Assembly (NCBI RefSeq): GCF_001761365.1
Contig: NZ_CP017477.1
Location: 642,501-706,500, forward strand
Direction: 5' to 3'
DNA from: Polaribacter vadi
GTDB lineage: Bacteria > Bacteroidota > Bacteroidia > Flavobacteriales > Flavobacteriaceae
Length of the DNA: 64,000 bases
The translations under genes and the position numbers were made by a program. Shown one piece after another: positions 36,483 through 45,892 of this stretch; position 1 is the stretch's first letter; every line of letters begins with the position of its first letter. The notes under the pieces were generated by a model that had not been told where the DNA came from, did not search any database, and was given only the letters and a program-made list of their open reading frames with translations.

Positions 36483-36564
36483 TGGGGAGAGCAGGATTCG
36501 AACCTGCGAAGACGTAGTCAACGGAGTTACAGTCCGTCCTCGTTGGCCGCTTGAGTATCTCCCC
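36483..36564 (-). tRNA. tRNA-Tyr (anticodon GUA)
   Basis: The minus strand reads as an 82-nt class II tRNA. The acceptor stem GGGGAGA pairs with TCTCCCC, the anticodon arm is GGACTGTAACTCC with anticodon GTA, and a long variable arm is present. The T arm contains GCAGGTTCGAATCCTGC. The discriminator is A and CCA is not encoded. It stands alone between repeat remnants; no integrase is nearby. Confidence 0.95.
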
Positions 36565-37007
36565 TTTTAGATATTATTATAATGAACTTAAAAATTGTAT
36601 CAACAATTTTTTATTGTTTTTTAGCTAAGAGTAGTTCTTAAAATTACAACTTACTGATTACAAACTAACTGCTTTAGTTAATTAAAATCCATCGTTTTTT
36701 GTTGTAAAAAACAACCCTTTTTTACTAAAGGTTTGCGAATATACAAAGTTTTTAGAAATGTCCTAAAAAAAGTGGTAAATTTTTTTAAACAGATTGATTT
36801 GTGCTTAAAAAATAAATCGAAAACTTCTCATTGCAAGTCTCTGTTGCGAGATAAGAAACAATTTCAGACGTGGCCATTTGTTGGTGGTAGGTTCACTCTT
36901 TACGTACTCTTTATTGGTAACACGCTCTACAAGATCTGTCTAAGAAAGCAACATTTCTCCTAATTCTTTAATAGGAACTTTATCATAGGTTTCTTTAGAA
37001 CAAAAAA
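36565..37007. other. intergenic, no gene seen
   Basis: AT-rich stretch upstream of the tRNA containing one degraded family B half (36826-36900). Open frames here are short and repeat-derived. Confidence 0.5.
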
Positions 37008-37042
37008 ATCCATCATATATATTGAATTTTTATATGATGGAT
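37000..37042 (-). terminator. rho-independent terminator
   Basis: ATCCATCATATA (37008-37019) and TATATGATGGAT (37031-37042) form a perfect 12-bp stem; on the minus strand it is followed by TTTTTTTG. It lies 140 bp past the stop of the quinone reductase gene. Confidence 0.8.
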
Positions 37043-37181
37043 CTCTAGTTTGAAAATGCAGCTATGAAATTAGCTATTTTTTGATTGAAAACTATTTGAA
37101 CAGTAAAAGTTGTCGAGACATAATTATTACCATGCTCTTTCAATAAAAACAATACAGTGCCATTTGATTTTAGTATTATTT

Positions 37182-38189
37182 TTAGAAGCCTTCTAAAACG
37201 ATTTTCCCTTTTGCTTTTCCTGTTTCTAAAAAAGCGTGAGCTTTCCTAAGGTTTTCTGCAGTAATAGTTCCGAAATTTTCACCTACTGTAGTTCTTATAA
37301 TGCCCTTGTCTATCAATGCTGACACTTCATTTAAAATGTTGTGTTGTTCTATCATATCTTCCGTTTGAAACATAGAACGTGTAAACATTAACTCGATATG
37401 TGTTGACACTGATTTCCCTTTAAATGGCATCACATTCATTACCTTAGGATCATCAATAAATCCGAATTTACCTTGTGGTTTTATCAACTTTACAATTTCA
37501 TCTACGTGCTGTTCTGTAGCATTTAAACTTACTACATATTCTGGTGCAGGAAGATTGTACTTTTCAAACTCTTCACTCAATTTATGTCTGTGATTAACAA
37601 CTGTATCCGAACCTAATTCTTGTAACCAAGAAGTAGTTTCTTCACGAGAAGCCGTAGCAATAATATTCAGTTTTGTTAGTTTTTTAGCTAATTGCACTAA
37701 AATAGAACCTACTCCACCAGCAGCACCAATAACTAAAATGGATTTGTTGGCATCGTCTTTAGAAACTTGTAATCTGTGAAACAACATTTCGTACGCTGTT
37801 AATGAAGTTAATGGTAAAGCTGCAGCTTCCACAAACGATAAACTTGAAGGTTTTTTACCTACAATACGTTCATCTACCACCTGATATTCGGCATTACTTC
37901 CTTGACGTGTAAGATCGCCTGCATACCATACTTCGTCACCTACTTTAAAAAGGGTAACATCTTCCCCTACTTGTGTAACAATTCCTGTAGCATCCCAACC
38001 AATTACGCTCCAATTTTCATTGGGAGCTGGTCTGTTTGCTCTAATTTTATAATCAACAGGATTCACTGAAATGGCTTTTACTTCCACTAATATATCTCTG
38101 CCTGTCGCTTTTGGTTTTTCTATTTCTATGTCTTGTAAAGAATTTACATTGTTTATAGGTAAATTCTGTTTATATCCTACTGCTTTCAT
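37182..38189 (-). CDS. zinc-type alcohol dehydrogenase-like / NADPH:quinone reductase (MDR family)
   Basis: The 335-residue protein is a medium-chain reductase without structural zinc cysteines. The N-terminal GroES-like domain has SVNPVDYKIR and GWDATGIVTQVGEDV. The Rossmann domain has the loop VIGAAGGVGSILVQLAKKL near 152-170, and the C-terminus ends with HAFLETGKAKGKIVLEG. This pattern matches the zinc-binding ADH family 'ZADH' and quinone oxidoreductases that reduce quinones or enones with NADPH. It is divergent from the AraC regulator (388 bp away), with a broken nitroreductase between them, and has its own terminator downstream. Confidence 0.88.
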   Translation of the reverse strand: MKAVGYKQNLPINNVNSLQDIEIEKPKATGRDILVEVKAISVNPVDYKIRANRPAPNENWSVIGWDATGIVTQVGEDVTLFKVGDEVWYAGDLTRQGSNAEYQVVDERIVGKKPSSLSFVEAAALPLTSLTAYEMLFHRLQVSKDDANKSILVIGAAGGVGSILVQLAKKLTKLNIIATASREETTSWLQELGSDTVVNHRHKLSEEFEKYNLPAPEYVVSLNATEQHVDEIVKLIKPQGKFGFIDDPKVMNVMPFKGKSVSTHIELMFTRSMFQTEDMIEQHNILNEVSALIDKGIIRTTVGENFGTITAENLRKAHAFLETGKAKGKIVLEGF

Positions 38190-38246
38190 GTTTGCCTTGT
38201 TTTTTAAATGATTTATAGTATTGTAAAAAATTCGTTTTCGGGTAAT

Positions 38247-38405
38247 CTAGATTTTGATGTTATCAATAGAATTAAAATTAGATGTCTTTTTATATCCTAA
38301 AGAAACAGCCATTAAAGCTGTATTCCCTTTTCTATTAAGCCAAATTCTTTATTTAACGCTTTTACATCAATCCCTTCCATTAGGTATCCTCCATTTGGAA
38401 TATCT
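38247..38405 (-). pseudogene. remnant of a nitroreductase C-terminus, frameshifted
   Basis: On the minus strand one frame reads GGYLMEGIDVKALNKEFGLI-EKG. After a one-base shift it continues GNTALMAVSLGYKKTSNF to a TAG at 38247. The order P/L-M-E-G-x-D ... L-x-L-x-E-K-G ... A-V-x-L-G-Y is that of the C-terminus of NfsB-like nitroreductases, including the two intact ones in this window (TPIEGFD ... LREKGLRSAVLLPIGYR). The N-terminal part is missing. The frame shift and truncation indicate a dead gene. Confidence is moderate because only about 45 residues align. Confidence 0.5.
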
Positions 38406-38577
38406 GAATTTGTATGTTTTAATTGATTTGATTCAAATCATAGGACAAAAGTACATAGACAACATTATAAATTTAATGTATATAAAAAGGGAATACAGGT
38501 ATAAATAAAGGTTTATAGGCAAGTTATTCTTTTAAATACAGATAATTTACTTAATTTTGACATAAAAATGAGTCAAA

Positions 38578-39471
38578 ATGAACATCATTGAAGCTTACAA
38601 ACCTTTTGAAATACAAGAAATCGAATTAGTAACCTGGAAACAACGCCCTGTAAAAAACAATTTTTTCGAGCTGGTATTGGTAAAAAGTGGTTCAGGTACC
38701 CAATGTATTAACTATAATGAATTGCCTTATAGCAAAGGAAGTATCTTTTTACTACCTCCTTTAAAATGTCATTCATTTACTATTGAGCAACCTTCAAAAT
38801 TTGTTTTTTTAAAATTTAATGATTCATTTTTTAAACATAAGAATACAATTACTATTGATAGAAATGAATGGTTTAAAGAAGCTTCCTATATTCTTTCAAA
38901 CTACAACCAATTACCTGGTGATATTATTAATAGCGACATCGATAGAAATCATGTGTCTAGTTTAATTGAAATGATTTTACAAGAATCAAGAAATTATGGA
39001 GCCTCTTCTATCAATTTAATTACTAGTTTAATGACAGGCGTTTTAGAAGTACTTATTAGAAATATTAAAAAAAGTACTTATTTTGAAATTCCTAATAATT
39101 CAGATGATAGAATCACAAAAATGCTCACTTATATCAATGAAAATATAGATAAAACTGCCTTGCTTAAGGTTGAAAATTTAGCAGAGGTTTTTATGATGTC
39201 TCCTACCTATGTGAGTGAATTTTTTAAAAAACAAGTCCACCTGTCTTTAAGAGAGTATATTATCAAAGCAAAACTAAAACTTGTTGAAATTCGTTTGCTA
39301 AACTCCGACTTTACACTGACACAAATTGCAGACGAGTTAGGATTTACAGATGTGAGTCATTTATCGAAAACCTTTAAACGCTATGCAGGAACGTCTCTTC
39401 GTGAGTTTAAAAATAATGGCGAATATATGCTGTTAAAACGTGCTTCTTGCACACCCACTTTAAACGTTTAA
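38578..39471 (+). CDS. AraC-family transcriptional regulator
   Basis: The 297-residue protein has a cupin-like N-terminal ligand domain (about 15-110, VLVKSGSGTQC, GSIFLLPPLKCHSF). The C-terminal pair of helix-turn-helix motifs (about 200-290) is VENLAEVFMMSPTYVSEFFK and LTQIADELGFTDVSHLSKTF, with the closing GTSLREFKN. It starts 23 bp after the motif TTGACA-rich leader and is divergent from the quinone reductase gene and the nitroreductase remnant, which are likely targets. Effector is unknown. Confidence 0.88.
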   Translation: MNIIEAYKPFEIQEIELVTWKQRPVKNNFFELVLVKSGSGTQCINYNELPYSKGSIFLLPPLKCHSFTIEQPSKFVFLKFNDSFFKHKNTITIDRNEWFKEASYILSNYNQLPGDIINSDIDRNHVSSLIEMILQESRNYGASSINLITSLMTGVLEVLIRNIKKSTYFEIPNNSDDRITKMLTYINENIDKTALLKVENLAEVFMMSPTYVSEFFKKQVHLSLREYIIKAKLKLVEIRLLNSDFTLTQIADELGFTDVSHLSKTFKRYAGTSLREFKNNGEYMLLKRASCTPTLNV

Positions 39472-39686
39472 ACGATTCTTTAAATATAAACATTACAGTT
39501 TTCTTATATCAAAAACAGATAGAAAACATATATATTTCTAAAAACAGTATTTTTTCTACGGATGCTCTTTGAAAACATAGCTGCTTGCTATATGAATATT
39601 TTTCTATTTTACAGAGGTTTCTTAACTGTATAAGCAACTATCAATTTTGTTTATTTATGCATTTATAAATGTTTGTTAATAAAAAG

Positions 39687-39715
39687 AATGAACATTCATT
39701 TTCACAGTATCTTTG
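39687..39715 (+). promoter_or_regulatory. palindromic operator and -7 box of TetR/nitroreductase module 1
   Basis: AATGAACATTCATT (39687-39700) has perfect 6-bp arms around CA. Eight bases on, TATCTTTG (39708-39715) matches the Bacteroidota -7 motif TAnnTTTG. The same arrangement precedes the paralogous module at 57689-57716. The TetR start follows at 39734. Confidence 0.8.
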
Positions 39716-39733
39716 TATCAGAATTTAGAATAT

Positions 39734-40312
39734 ATGGCACAGCTTCAAAAAAGTATCGATAAAAAAAAGGCTTTGGTAAAAGCAACAATTGAATTGGTAA
39801 ACAACAATGGTTTTCATGCAACCCCAATGAGTAAAATTGCAAAAATGGCCAATGTTTCTCCAGCAACTATTTATTTATATTTTGAGAATAAGCAAGATTT
39901 ACTCAATCAAACCTATATAGAGGTAAAAGCAGTTTATACAGAATATGCATTTGAAACTTATAAAGAAACAATGTCGGTTGAAGCAGGTTTTGAATTAATT
40001 TGGAAACGAATCGCCAACTTTAAGTTGCATGAATGCGAAAATGCTATGTTTTTAGCACAATGTGACAACACACCCATTATTGATGAAACCAGCAGACAAG
40101 AAGGAATAAAACATTTACAGCCTTTACTTGATCTTTGGACACGTGGTAAAAAAGAGGGCATTATAAAACCAATATCCGAGTATCTTTTATATGCTTATGC
40201 CATTAATCCGTTATCATTTTTAATGATGACACAAAATCGTGGATCCTTTGTTTTAAATAAAACACATATAGATCAAGCATATAAAGCTGCTTGGGATAGT
40301 ATAAAAATTTAA
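39734..40312 (+). CDS. TetR/AcrR-family repressor, module 1
   Basis: The start at ATG 39734 (MAQLQKSIDKK) is chosen because an earlier in-frame TTG at 39713 lies inside the promoter -7 box. The product is 192 residues with helix-turn-helix about 8-52 (ATIELVNNNGFHATPMSKIA ... NVSPATIYLYFENKQDLL). It is a close paralogue of the regulator at 57734, near-identical over the DNA-binding part, and both are followed by paralogous nitroreductases. The shared operator AATGAAC(A/G)TTCATT upstream of both strongly suggests autorepression and mutual control. Confidence 0.88.
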   Translation: MAQLQKSIDKKKALVKATIELVNNNGFHATPMSKIAKMANVSPATIYLYFENKQDLLNQTYIEVKAVYTEYAFETYKETMSVEAGFELIWKRIANFKLHECENAMFLAQCDNTPIIDETSRQEGIKHLQPLLDLWTRGKKEGIIKPISEYLLYAYAINPLSFLMMTQNRGSFVLNKTHIDQAYKAAWDSIKI

Positions 40313-40448
40313 TATACGGAATTCAAAAAAATAGTACAAACACTTGTTATCCAAAGCCAATTTAACAACGATTAAAGCAATAATAAATAATTAACATTAG
40401 CTCAAATAATAGTACACACAAAAAATCACAAAATATACAATAAAACAT

Positions 40449-41081
40449 ATGGAATTATTAGACAAATTAAACTGGAGATATGCTGCAAAAGCCATGAATG
40501 GAGAAAAAGTAGCTGAAGATAAAATTGATAGAATTTTAGAAGCTGCACGTTTAGCACCAACATCAAGTGGATTACAACCTTTTGAAATTATCGTAATTAA
40601 AAATCAAGCAATTAAAGAAGAAATAAAACCAGTGGCTTGGAATCAATCTGTAATTACAGACTGTTCTCACCTACTCGTTTTTGCTGCTTGGGATACCTAT
40701 ACAGCAGAGAGGATTAATCACATGTTCGATTTAACCAATGAAATTCGTGGTTTTAAAAACGAAGGTTGGGAAAATTACCGTCAAACGTTATTAAATGCCT
40801 ATCCTCAAAAAGATGCAGAAGAAAACTTTAACCATGCTGCAAAGCAAGCCTATATTGCTTTTGCAAATGCAATTACTGCAGCTGCATACGAAGGTGTAGA
40901 TGCAACTCCTATAGAGGGGTTTGATGCTACAGCTGTAGATACCATTTTAGGATTGCGTGAAAAAGGTTTACGAAGTGCTGTTTTGTTGCCAATAGGCTAT
41001 AGACAAGAAGATAAAGACTGGCTAGCCAACTTGGTAAAAGTTAGAAAACCTATGGAAGAGTTAGTAACCGTTATTGAATAG
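40449..41081 (+). CDS. NfsB-like NAD(P)H nitroreductase, module 1
   Basis: The 210-residue flavoprotein has the nitroreductase fold: LNWRYAAKAMNGEKV at the N-terminus, LAPTSSGLQPFEIIVI (FMN binding), and AAYEGVDATPIEGFD plus LREKGLRSAVLLPIGYR at the C-terminus. It would reduce nitro compounds, quinones or similar electrophiles with NAD(P)H. It is paralogous to 58341-58973, to which it is very similar along its length. It follows the TetR gene by 136 bp and precedes an iron alcohol dehydrogenase by 39 bp, suggesting a detoxification operon. Confidence 0.9.
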   Translation: MELLDKLNWRYAAKAMNGEKVAEDKIDRILEAARLAPTSSGLQPFEIIVIKNQAIKEEIKPVAWNQSVITDCSHLLVFAAWDTYTAERINHMFDLTNEIRGFKNEGWENYRQTLLNAYPQKDAEENFNHAAKQAYIAFANAITAAAYEGVDATPIEGFDATAVDTILGLREKGLRSAVLLPIGYRQEDKDWLANLVKVRKPMEELVTVIE

Positions 41082-41120
41082 TACAAAGATTTTAAGAACA
41101 ATAATTAAAAAGAAAAGAAG

Positions 41121-42281
41121 ATGAACAATTTTGAATTTAAAAATCCTACTAAAATAATATTTGGAAAGGATACCATTAAAAATATAGCCAATGAAATTCC
41201 TACAAATGCCAAAGTATTATTGTTATATGGAGGTGGGAGTATCAAGAAAAATGGCATTTACGACCAAGTAACAACTGCTTTAGCAAATGTAGATTTTATT
41301 GAGTTTGGGGGAATTCCTGCAAACCCAGAATATGCTTTATTAATGGATGCTTTAAAGGTAATTAAAGACGAAAAAATAACCTACTTATTAGCTGTTGGTG
41401 GTGGTTCTGTAATTGACGGAACTAAATTTTTATCTGCTGCAGCTTTATATGAAGGTGAAACTCCTTGGGATATTTTAACCAAAAATATTAGAACAGAAAA
41501 AGGAATGCCTTTTGGAACTGTATTAACATTACCAGCTACAGGTTCCGAAATGAATTCTGGCGCAGTTATTACAAGAAAAGAAACTAAAGAAAAGCTAGCA
41601 ATGGGTGGTCCAGGCTTGTTTCCTGTGTTTTCGATACTAGATCCACAAGTTATTAGCTCTATTCCACAACGCCAATTAGCAAACGGATTAATGGATGCTT
41701 TTACGCATGTTTTAGAACAATATATGACCTATCCTGTAGAAGCATTGTTACAAGATCGTTTTGCAGAAAGTATTTTACAAACCATTATTGAAGTAGCTCC
41801 GAAAATTTTAAAAGATCCAACAGATTATAAAGCTGCTTCTAATTTTATGTGGAGTTGTACCATGGCTTTAAACGGATTAATCCAAAAAGGAGTTCCAACA
41901 GATTGGGCAGTTCATGCAATGGGTCATGAATTAACAGCTTTATTTGGTATAGATCATGCTCGTACTTTAGCAATTATTGCACCTAGTCATTATGAGTTTA
42001 ATTTTGACGCTAAGAAAGAAAAATTAGCACAATATGGTGAACGTGTTTGGAATATTACAGAAGGTACTCTTGAGGAAAAATCAAAAGCAGCTATTAAGAA
42101 AACAGTAGCATTTTTCCATGAAATAGGGATTGATACTAAATTATCTGATTATACAAAAGATTATGAAGGAACTGCTGAAAAAATAGCAAAACGTTTTACA
42201 GATCGTGGATGGTTAGGTTTAGGAGAACATCAATCTTTGTCACCAGATAAGGTTGAAGAAATTGTTAAAATGGCTTATTAG
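41121..42281 (+). CDS. iron-containing alcohol dehydrogenase (YqhD/BDH-like)
   Basis: The 386-residue protein has the family's nucleotide-binding part (LLYGGGSIKKNGIYD, AVGGGSVIDGTKF) and TLPATGSEMNSGAV. Metal ligands lie in MDAFTHVLEQY (Asp and His) and HAMGHELTALFGIDHARTLAI (two His). The length and motifs match NADPH-dependent aldehyde reductases of the YqhD group, which remove toxic aldehydes. It is the third gene of the TetR/nitroreductase module, and a terminator follows it. Roles in aldehyde or methylglyoxal clearance are inferred from the family. Confidence 0.92.
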   Translation: MNNFEFKNPTKIIFGKDTIKNIANEIPTNAKVLLLYGGGSIKKNGIYDQVTTALANVDFIEFGGIPANPEYALLMDALKVIKDEKITYLLAVGGGSVIDGTKFLSAAALYEGETPWDILTKNIRTEKGMPFGTVLTLPATGSEMNSGAVITRKETKEKLAMGGPGLFPVFSILDPQVISSIPQRQLANGLMDAFTHVLEQYMTYPVEALLQDRFAESILQTIIEVAPKILKDPTDYKAASNFMWSCTMALNGLIQKGVPTDWAVHAMGHELTALFGIDHARTLAIIAPSHYEFNFDAKKEKLAQYGERVWNITEGTLEEKSKAAIKKTVAFFHEIGIDTKLSDYTKDYEGTAEKIAKRFTDRGWLGLGEHQSLSPDKVEEIVKMAY

Positions 42282-42306
42282 ATTTTCAATTATTAGTGCA
42301 TATTTT

Positions 42307-42341
42307 AAAAAGGTTGTCTTAAAAAGGCAACCTTTTTTTTT
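42307..42341 (+). terminator. rho-independent terminator
   Basis: AAAAAGGTTGTC and GGCAACCTTTTT form a stem with one G-T pair and a TTAAAAA loop, followed by a long T run. It starts 25 bp past the alcohol dehydrogenase stop. Confidence 0.88.
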
Positions 42342-42603
42342 GTTTGTTATTTTCTTCTAAATTCTTAGTTCTATTTTCTTTACTCTTTGCTCTTTATTTT
42401 TGTCCTATTTTCCTTGTTCTTTACTCTTTGCAATTCTCTCTTTATTCTTCTCCATTGATGAATATTGAATCAAGTTCAGCACAGATTTTACAAAAAATAT
42501 ATACTTATTTATCTTTCTTTATGCGCTACTCTTTGCTTTTTTTAAACAAAAAGAAATATATTTATAGGCTTATAAACCACAAGGCTTACTATAAGATACA
42601 TCC
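42342..42603. other. intergenic with degraded repeat
   Basis: Runs of TTCTTTACTCTTTG and the phrase TGAATCAAGTTCAGCACAG recall the third repeat motif near 447-510. An overlapping open frame here is not a gene. Confidence 0.55.
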
Positions 42604-43065
42604 ATGGAAATTAAAGAACTCAACCAAAAATCTAACATTCAGCAACATAAAAAACTGATGAGTGCGTATACACAAATCAACAATCTTTTATTAGCATTGG
42701 AAACACAAGGACTTCCTGATGAAATTGTCATTTTTATCAACACTAAAATTGATCACATAAACGCAATTTCTAATTCAGAAAAAGAAATAAAAAAAGAACT
42801 TAGAAAATCGCAATCAAGTATGCTACTTAAAATTGAAAAAGAGCTTAAACTGGTACCCAAAAATTATTATAGAAATACTTGGTTGGCAATTGGTATGGCT
42901 GCATTTGGAATTCCTTTGGGTGTTGTTTTTGGTGCAGCCCTTGGAAACATGGGCTTTTTAGGAATAGGTTTGCCTATAGGAATGGTGATTGGATTAGCTG
43001 TAGGTACTCAAATGGACAAAAAAGCATTTGAAGAAGGTAGACAACTTGATCTAGAAATAACATAA
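42604..43065 (+). CDS. small protein with glycine-rich membrane segment
   Basis: The 153-residue protein has a charged helical N-terminal two thirds (about 1-95). It is followed by a glycine-zipper-like hydrophobic hairpin (about 99-140: WLAIGMAAFGIPLGVVFGA ... GIGLPIGMVIGLAVG) and a short charged tail. It is likely an inner-membrane protein with two helices and a cytoplasmic coiled part. No family is recognised. It stands alone between the aldehyde detoxification unit and the TraB-like lipoprotein gene. Confidence 0.7.
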   Translation: MEIKELNQKSNIQQHKKLMSAYTQINNLLLALETQGLPDEIVIFINTKIDHINAISNSEKEIKKELRKSQSSMLLKIEKELKLVPKNYYRNTWLAIGMAAFGIPLGVVFGAALGNMGFLGIGLPIGMVIGLAVGTQMDKKAFEEGRQLDLEIT

Positions 43066-43237
43066 ATTTTTAAGTTCATATCACCTTAATCAAATTAAAA
43101 AAAATATAGGCAACTTTTTTAACGATGTAAACGTCTATATTGTAACAGTTTAATTTTAATGAGTGTCAAATTAACAATTCTGATTATTTAAACATCAATA
43201 AACCAAATATAAATCACCTACCAACTCTTACACCTAA

Positions 43238-44065
43238 ATGAAAACAAACATAGTCGTATTTATCCTATGCATTCTATTTTATTCTTGTAAAACAAAGGAG
43301 CAAACAGCAACTGAAACTGAAATTATTGTGATTGGAACTCAACATAAACCTGTTCCTAATTTTAATCCAGAAATACTTTTCAATATCTTAGAAAACGTAA
43401 AGCCAGATCTTATTTTGCTTGAATTGGATTCCATTAAATTCACATCTGACTTTAGATTGAAAGAAGTAAGAGAAAATGAACTTATAGCTGCTGAAAAATA
43501 TCGATTGAAATATCCGAAAACTAAATTAAGACCTTTTGAGTTTGAAGGTAGAAATCAATATAGAATTGATCATGGAATGCGACCTACAGATGGATTAACA
43601 TTAAGATTTGTAGACAGTTTATACAAAGCTGATTTATTAACCAGCTCAGAAGCCGAAATTTTTAAAGCGTATCAAGATGCTTTAGATCCTTTAATTGACA
43701 TTGCAGCCCAAGACCCTAAAGAGTGGAATAATACTATAGGAGATAGCTTATGTGAACATCGTCAATTTTACCAATACAAAATGATTCCAAAAATTACTAA
43801 TTCACGAGAAGAATTTGCTCATAAATTTATTACAAAACCAAATGGAGAAAAGATAAGTTATAGAGATGGCTACCAACTTTGGGCTAATTTTTGGGATCTA
43901 AGAAACCAAACCATGGCTAAAAATATCATGACAATTTCAGAAAAAAATAAAGGCAAAAGAATTGTTGTCTTGTGTGGATTTATGCATCGATATTATATTT
44001 TAAAAGAGTTGAAAAGACTTACTAAAAACAAGAATATTGTTTTAAAAGAGTACTATAATCTTTAA
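43238..44065 (+). CDS. TraB/TIKI-like lipoprotein (DUF5694-like)
   Basis: The 275-residue protein begins with a lipoprotein signal, MKTNIVVFILCILFYSCK. The mature part has TEIIVIGTQHKP and LENVKPDLILLELDS at the N-terminus and RIVVLCGFMHRYYILKEL near the C-terminus. The G-T-x-H ... E ... G-x-x-H layout is that of TraB/TIKI-type putative metalloproteases; the DUF5694 label is from memory. It would be anchored in the envelope facing the periplasm. Substrate is unknown. It stands 70 bp before the glycosyltransferase gene on the same strand. Confidence 0.75.
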   Translation: MKTNIVVFILCILFYSCKTKEQTATETEIIVIGTQHKPVPNFNPEILFNILENVKPDLILLELDSIKFTSDFRLKEVRENELIAAEKYRLKYPKTKLRPFEFEGRNQYRIDHGMRPTDGLTLRFVDSLYKADLLTSSEAEIFKAYQDALDPLIDIAAQDPKEWNNTIGDSLCEHRQFYQYKMIPKITNSREEFAHKFITKPNGEKISYRDGYQLWANFWDLRNQTMAKNIMTISEKNKGKRIVVLCGFMHRYYILKELKRLTKNKNIVLKEYYNL

Positions 44066-44135
44066 AAACGTTTTTTATATCAACCTTAAAAAATATATCA
44101 TTACACTTAGTTCGTTACTTAAAATCTGAAAACCA

Positions 44136-45623
44136 ATGAAGAAATATGTATCTATAATTTTGACGTTGTCTCTTGTAAAACTAATTATTCAATGGTTAGG
44201 AAATCGAAATTACGGGTTCCATAGAGATGAGTTACTTCATTTATCTGTAAGTGAACATTTAAGTTGGGGATACATGGAGTTCCCTCCTTTTATAGCTTTC
44301 GTAGGGAAAATATCTTATTGGCTTTTCGATTACTCTTTATTAGGAGTTCGCCTTTTCCCAACGCTTGCTGGAGTTGGTATTTTAATTGTATGTTGTTTAA
44401 TTGCGAAAGAACTCGGTGGTAAAGCAAAAGCGATTTTTTTAGCAGGAATTTGCATTTTAGCATTTCTTCCATTTTATAGAAATCATACATTATTTCAGCC
44501 TGTTGCCTTCGACCAGCTTTTCTGGACACTTGGTTTTTACTTTATCATCAAATTTATGAATTCGCAACATAAAAAGTTCCTGATTCTTTTTGGAATCACT
44601 TTAGGTTTAGGGTTGATGAATAAATATACGATTATAGTTTGGGCATTTGGTGTGTTTATTGGGTTGTTTTTTTATCAAAAAGGGAATCTGTTTAAAAACA
44701 AATGGCTTTACATTGCTGCATTGTTCACATTTCTTATTTTATTGCCTAATATTTTTTGGCAAGCACAAAACGACTTCCCAATTTTAAAACATTTACAAGC
44801 GTTAAAAGACCATCAACTTGATGACATACACCCCATGGATTTTGGTCTTGAACAATTAGAATATCCTTTTACGCTACTTATAAGCCTTGTTGGTTTAGTG
44901 GCATTATTGGTGGATAAAAACTTAAAAAAATACAAAGCAATTGGGGTTGCTACAATTGTAATTTTTGGTACAATGTGGTTTCTTAATTCCAAAGCCTATT
45001 ATGTATTTGCTATATATCCTGTTCTGTTTGCAAGTGGAGCCGTTAAAATTGAGGCATTATTTCTTAAAAAACCAGTTTGGGTGTATGTAATTGCTTTGAT
45101 AACATTAGCACCTTCTGTATTTTTTATTCCAGAATTAACACCAATACTACCTATCGAAAAATATGTTACATATGCCCAACTAGAATCCGAAAATGGACGA
45201 TTTGAATTGAAAGGTGATTATGCAGATATGTTTGGTTGGGAAACTCAAGTACAATTGGTAGATAGCGTTTATCAATCTTTAAGTGTACAAGAAAAAAACA
45301 ACTGTGTGTTATGGGCAGAGAATTATGGTGAGGCTGGAGCTCTTAAAATAATCGGTAAAAAATACAAGCTACCAAATCCAATAAGCAGACATGGAAGTTT
45401 TTGGACTTGGGGTTTTGGAAATAAAAATGCAGACGTTTGGATTAGTTTAGGAAATGAAAAAGAATCTGTAGAATCTGTCTTTGAAGAGGTGGAATTAGTT
45501 AAAATTATTACTCACAAATATGCCATTGGAGAAGAAAATGGGATTCCTCTTTACATTTGTAGAAAACCAAAAGTTGATATTGAGAAATGGTGGAAAGATT
45601 ATGAAGACCATATCTTTGATTAA
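44136..45623 (+). CDS. GT39/ArnT-like polytopic glycosyltransferase
   Basis: The 495-residue membrane protein has about ten hydrophobic segments and a first periplasmic loop with YGFHRDELLHLSVSEHLSWG, where the acidic pair is typical of GT-C enzymes of family 39. The hydrophobic core is followed by a soluble C-terminal domain (about 340-495). Such enzymes transfer a sugar from a polyprenyl-phosphate donor to lipid or protein in the periplasm. Donor and acceptor are unknown. It follows the TraB-like lipoprotein gene by 70 bp, and the 269 bp after it hold no gene. Confidence 0.85.
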   Translation: MKKYVSIILTLSLVKLIIQWLGNRNYGFHRDELLHLSVSEHLSWGYMEFPPFIAFVGKISYWLFDYSLLGVRLFPTLAGVGILIVCCLIAKELGGKAKAIFLAGICILAFLPFYRNHTLFQPVAFDQLFWTLGFYFIIKFMNSQHKKFLILFGITLGLGLMNKYTIIVWAFGVFIGLFFYQKGNLFKNKWLYIAALFTFLILLPNIFWQAQNDFPILKHLQALKDHQLDDIHPMDFGLEQLEYPFTLLISLVGLVALLVDKNLKKYKAIGVATIVIFGTMWFLNSKAYYVFAIYPVLFASGAVKIEALFLKKPVWVYVIALITLAPSVFFIPELTPILPIEKYVTYAQLESENGRFELKGDYADMFGWETQVQLVDSVYQSLSVQEKNNCVLWAENYGEAGALKIIGKKYKLPNPISRHGSFWTWGFGNKNADVWISLGNEKESVESVFEEVELVKIITHKYAIGEENGIPLYICRKPKVDIEKWWKDYEDHIFD

Positions 45624-45892
45624 ACTATATCAACTTAATAATTCGTGGTTTTTAAAGCAATTCCTTTTGATAGAGAGAATTATAGGCTAGATTATTTTCA
45701 TTAGCACTTATCTACTTTCCCTGAAAAACACTCTTAAAAAATATTTTGCTAACAAGAAAAATTACAACTTTAAAATTGTTATAAATTTAAAGGGTACTTT
45801 GCTCCTGATTGTCGTTCATCAAAAACGCTTTTTATTACATTTCTGATAAACAATTTTCATATAAAAAATAAAAAAACTGAATCTCTTAAAAA

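Noticed and set aside
38254..38508. 84-codon plus-strand frame before the AraC gene
   Set aside because: The opposite strand here carries the nitroreductase remnant, which explains the open frame.
42344..42658. 104-codon frame after the alcohol dehydrogenase terminator
   Set aside because: Its sequence is degraded repeat (TTCTTTACTCTTTG) and it overlaps the start of the next real gene.
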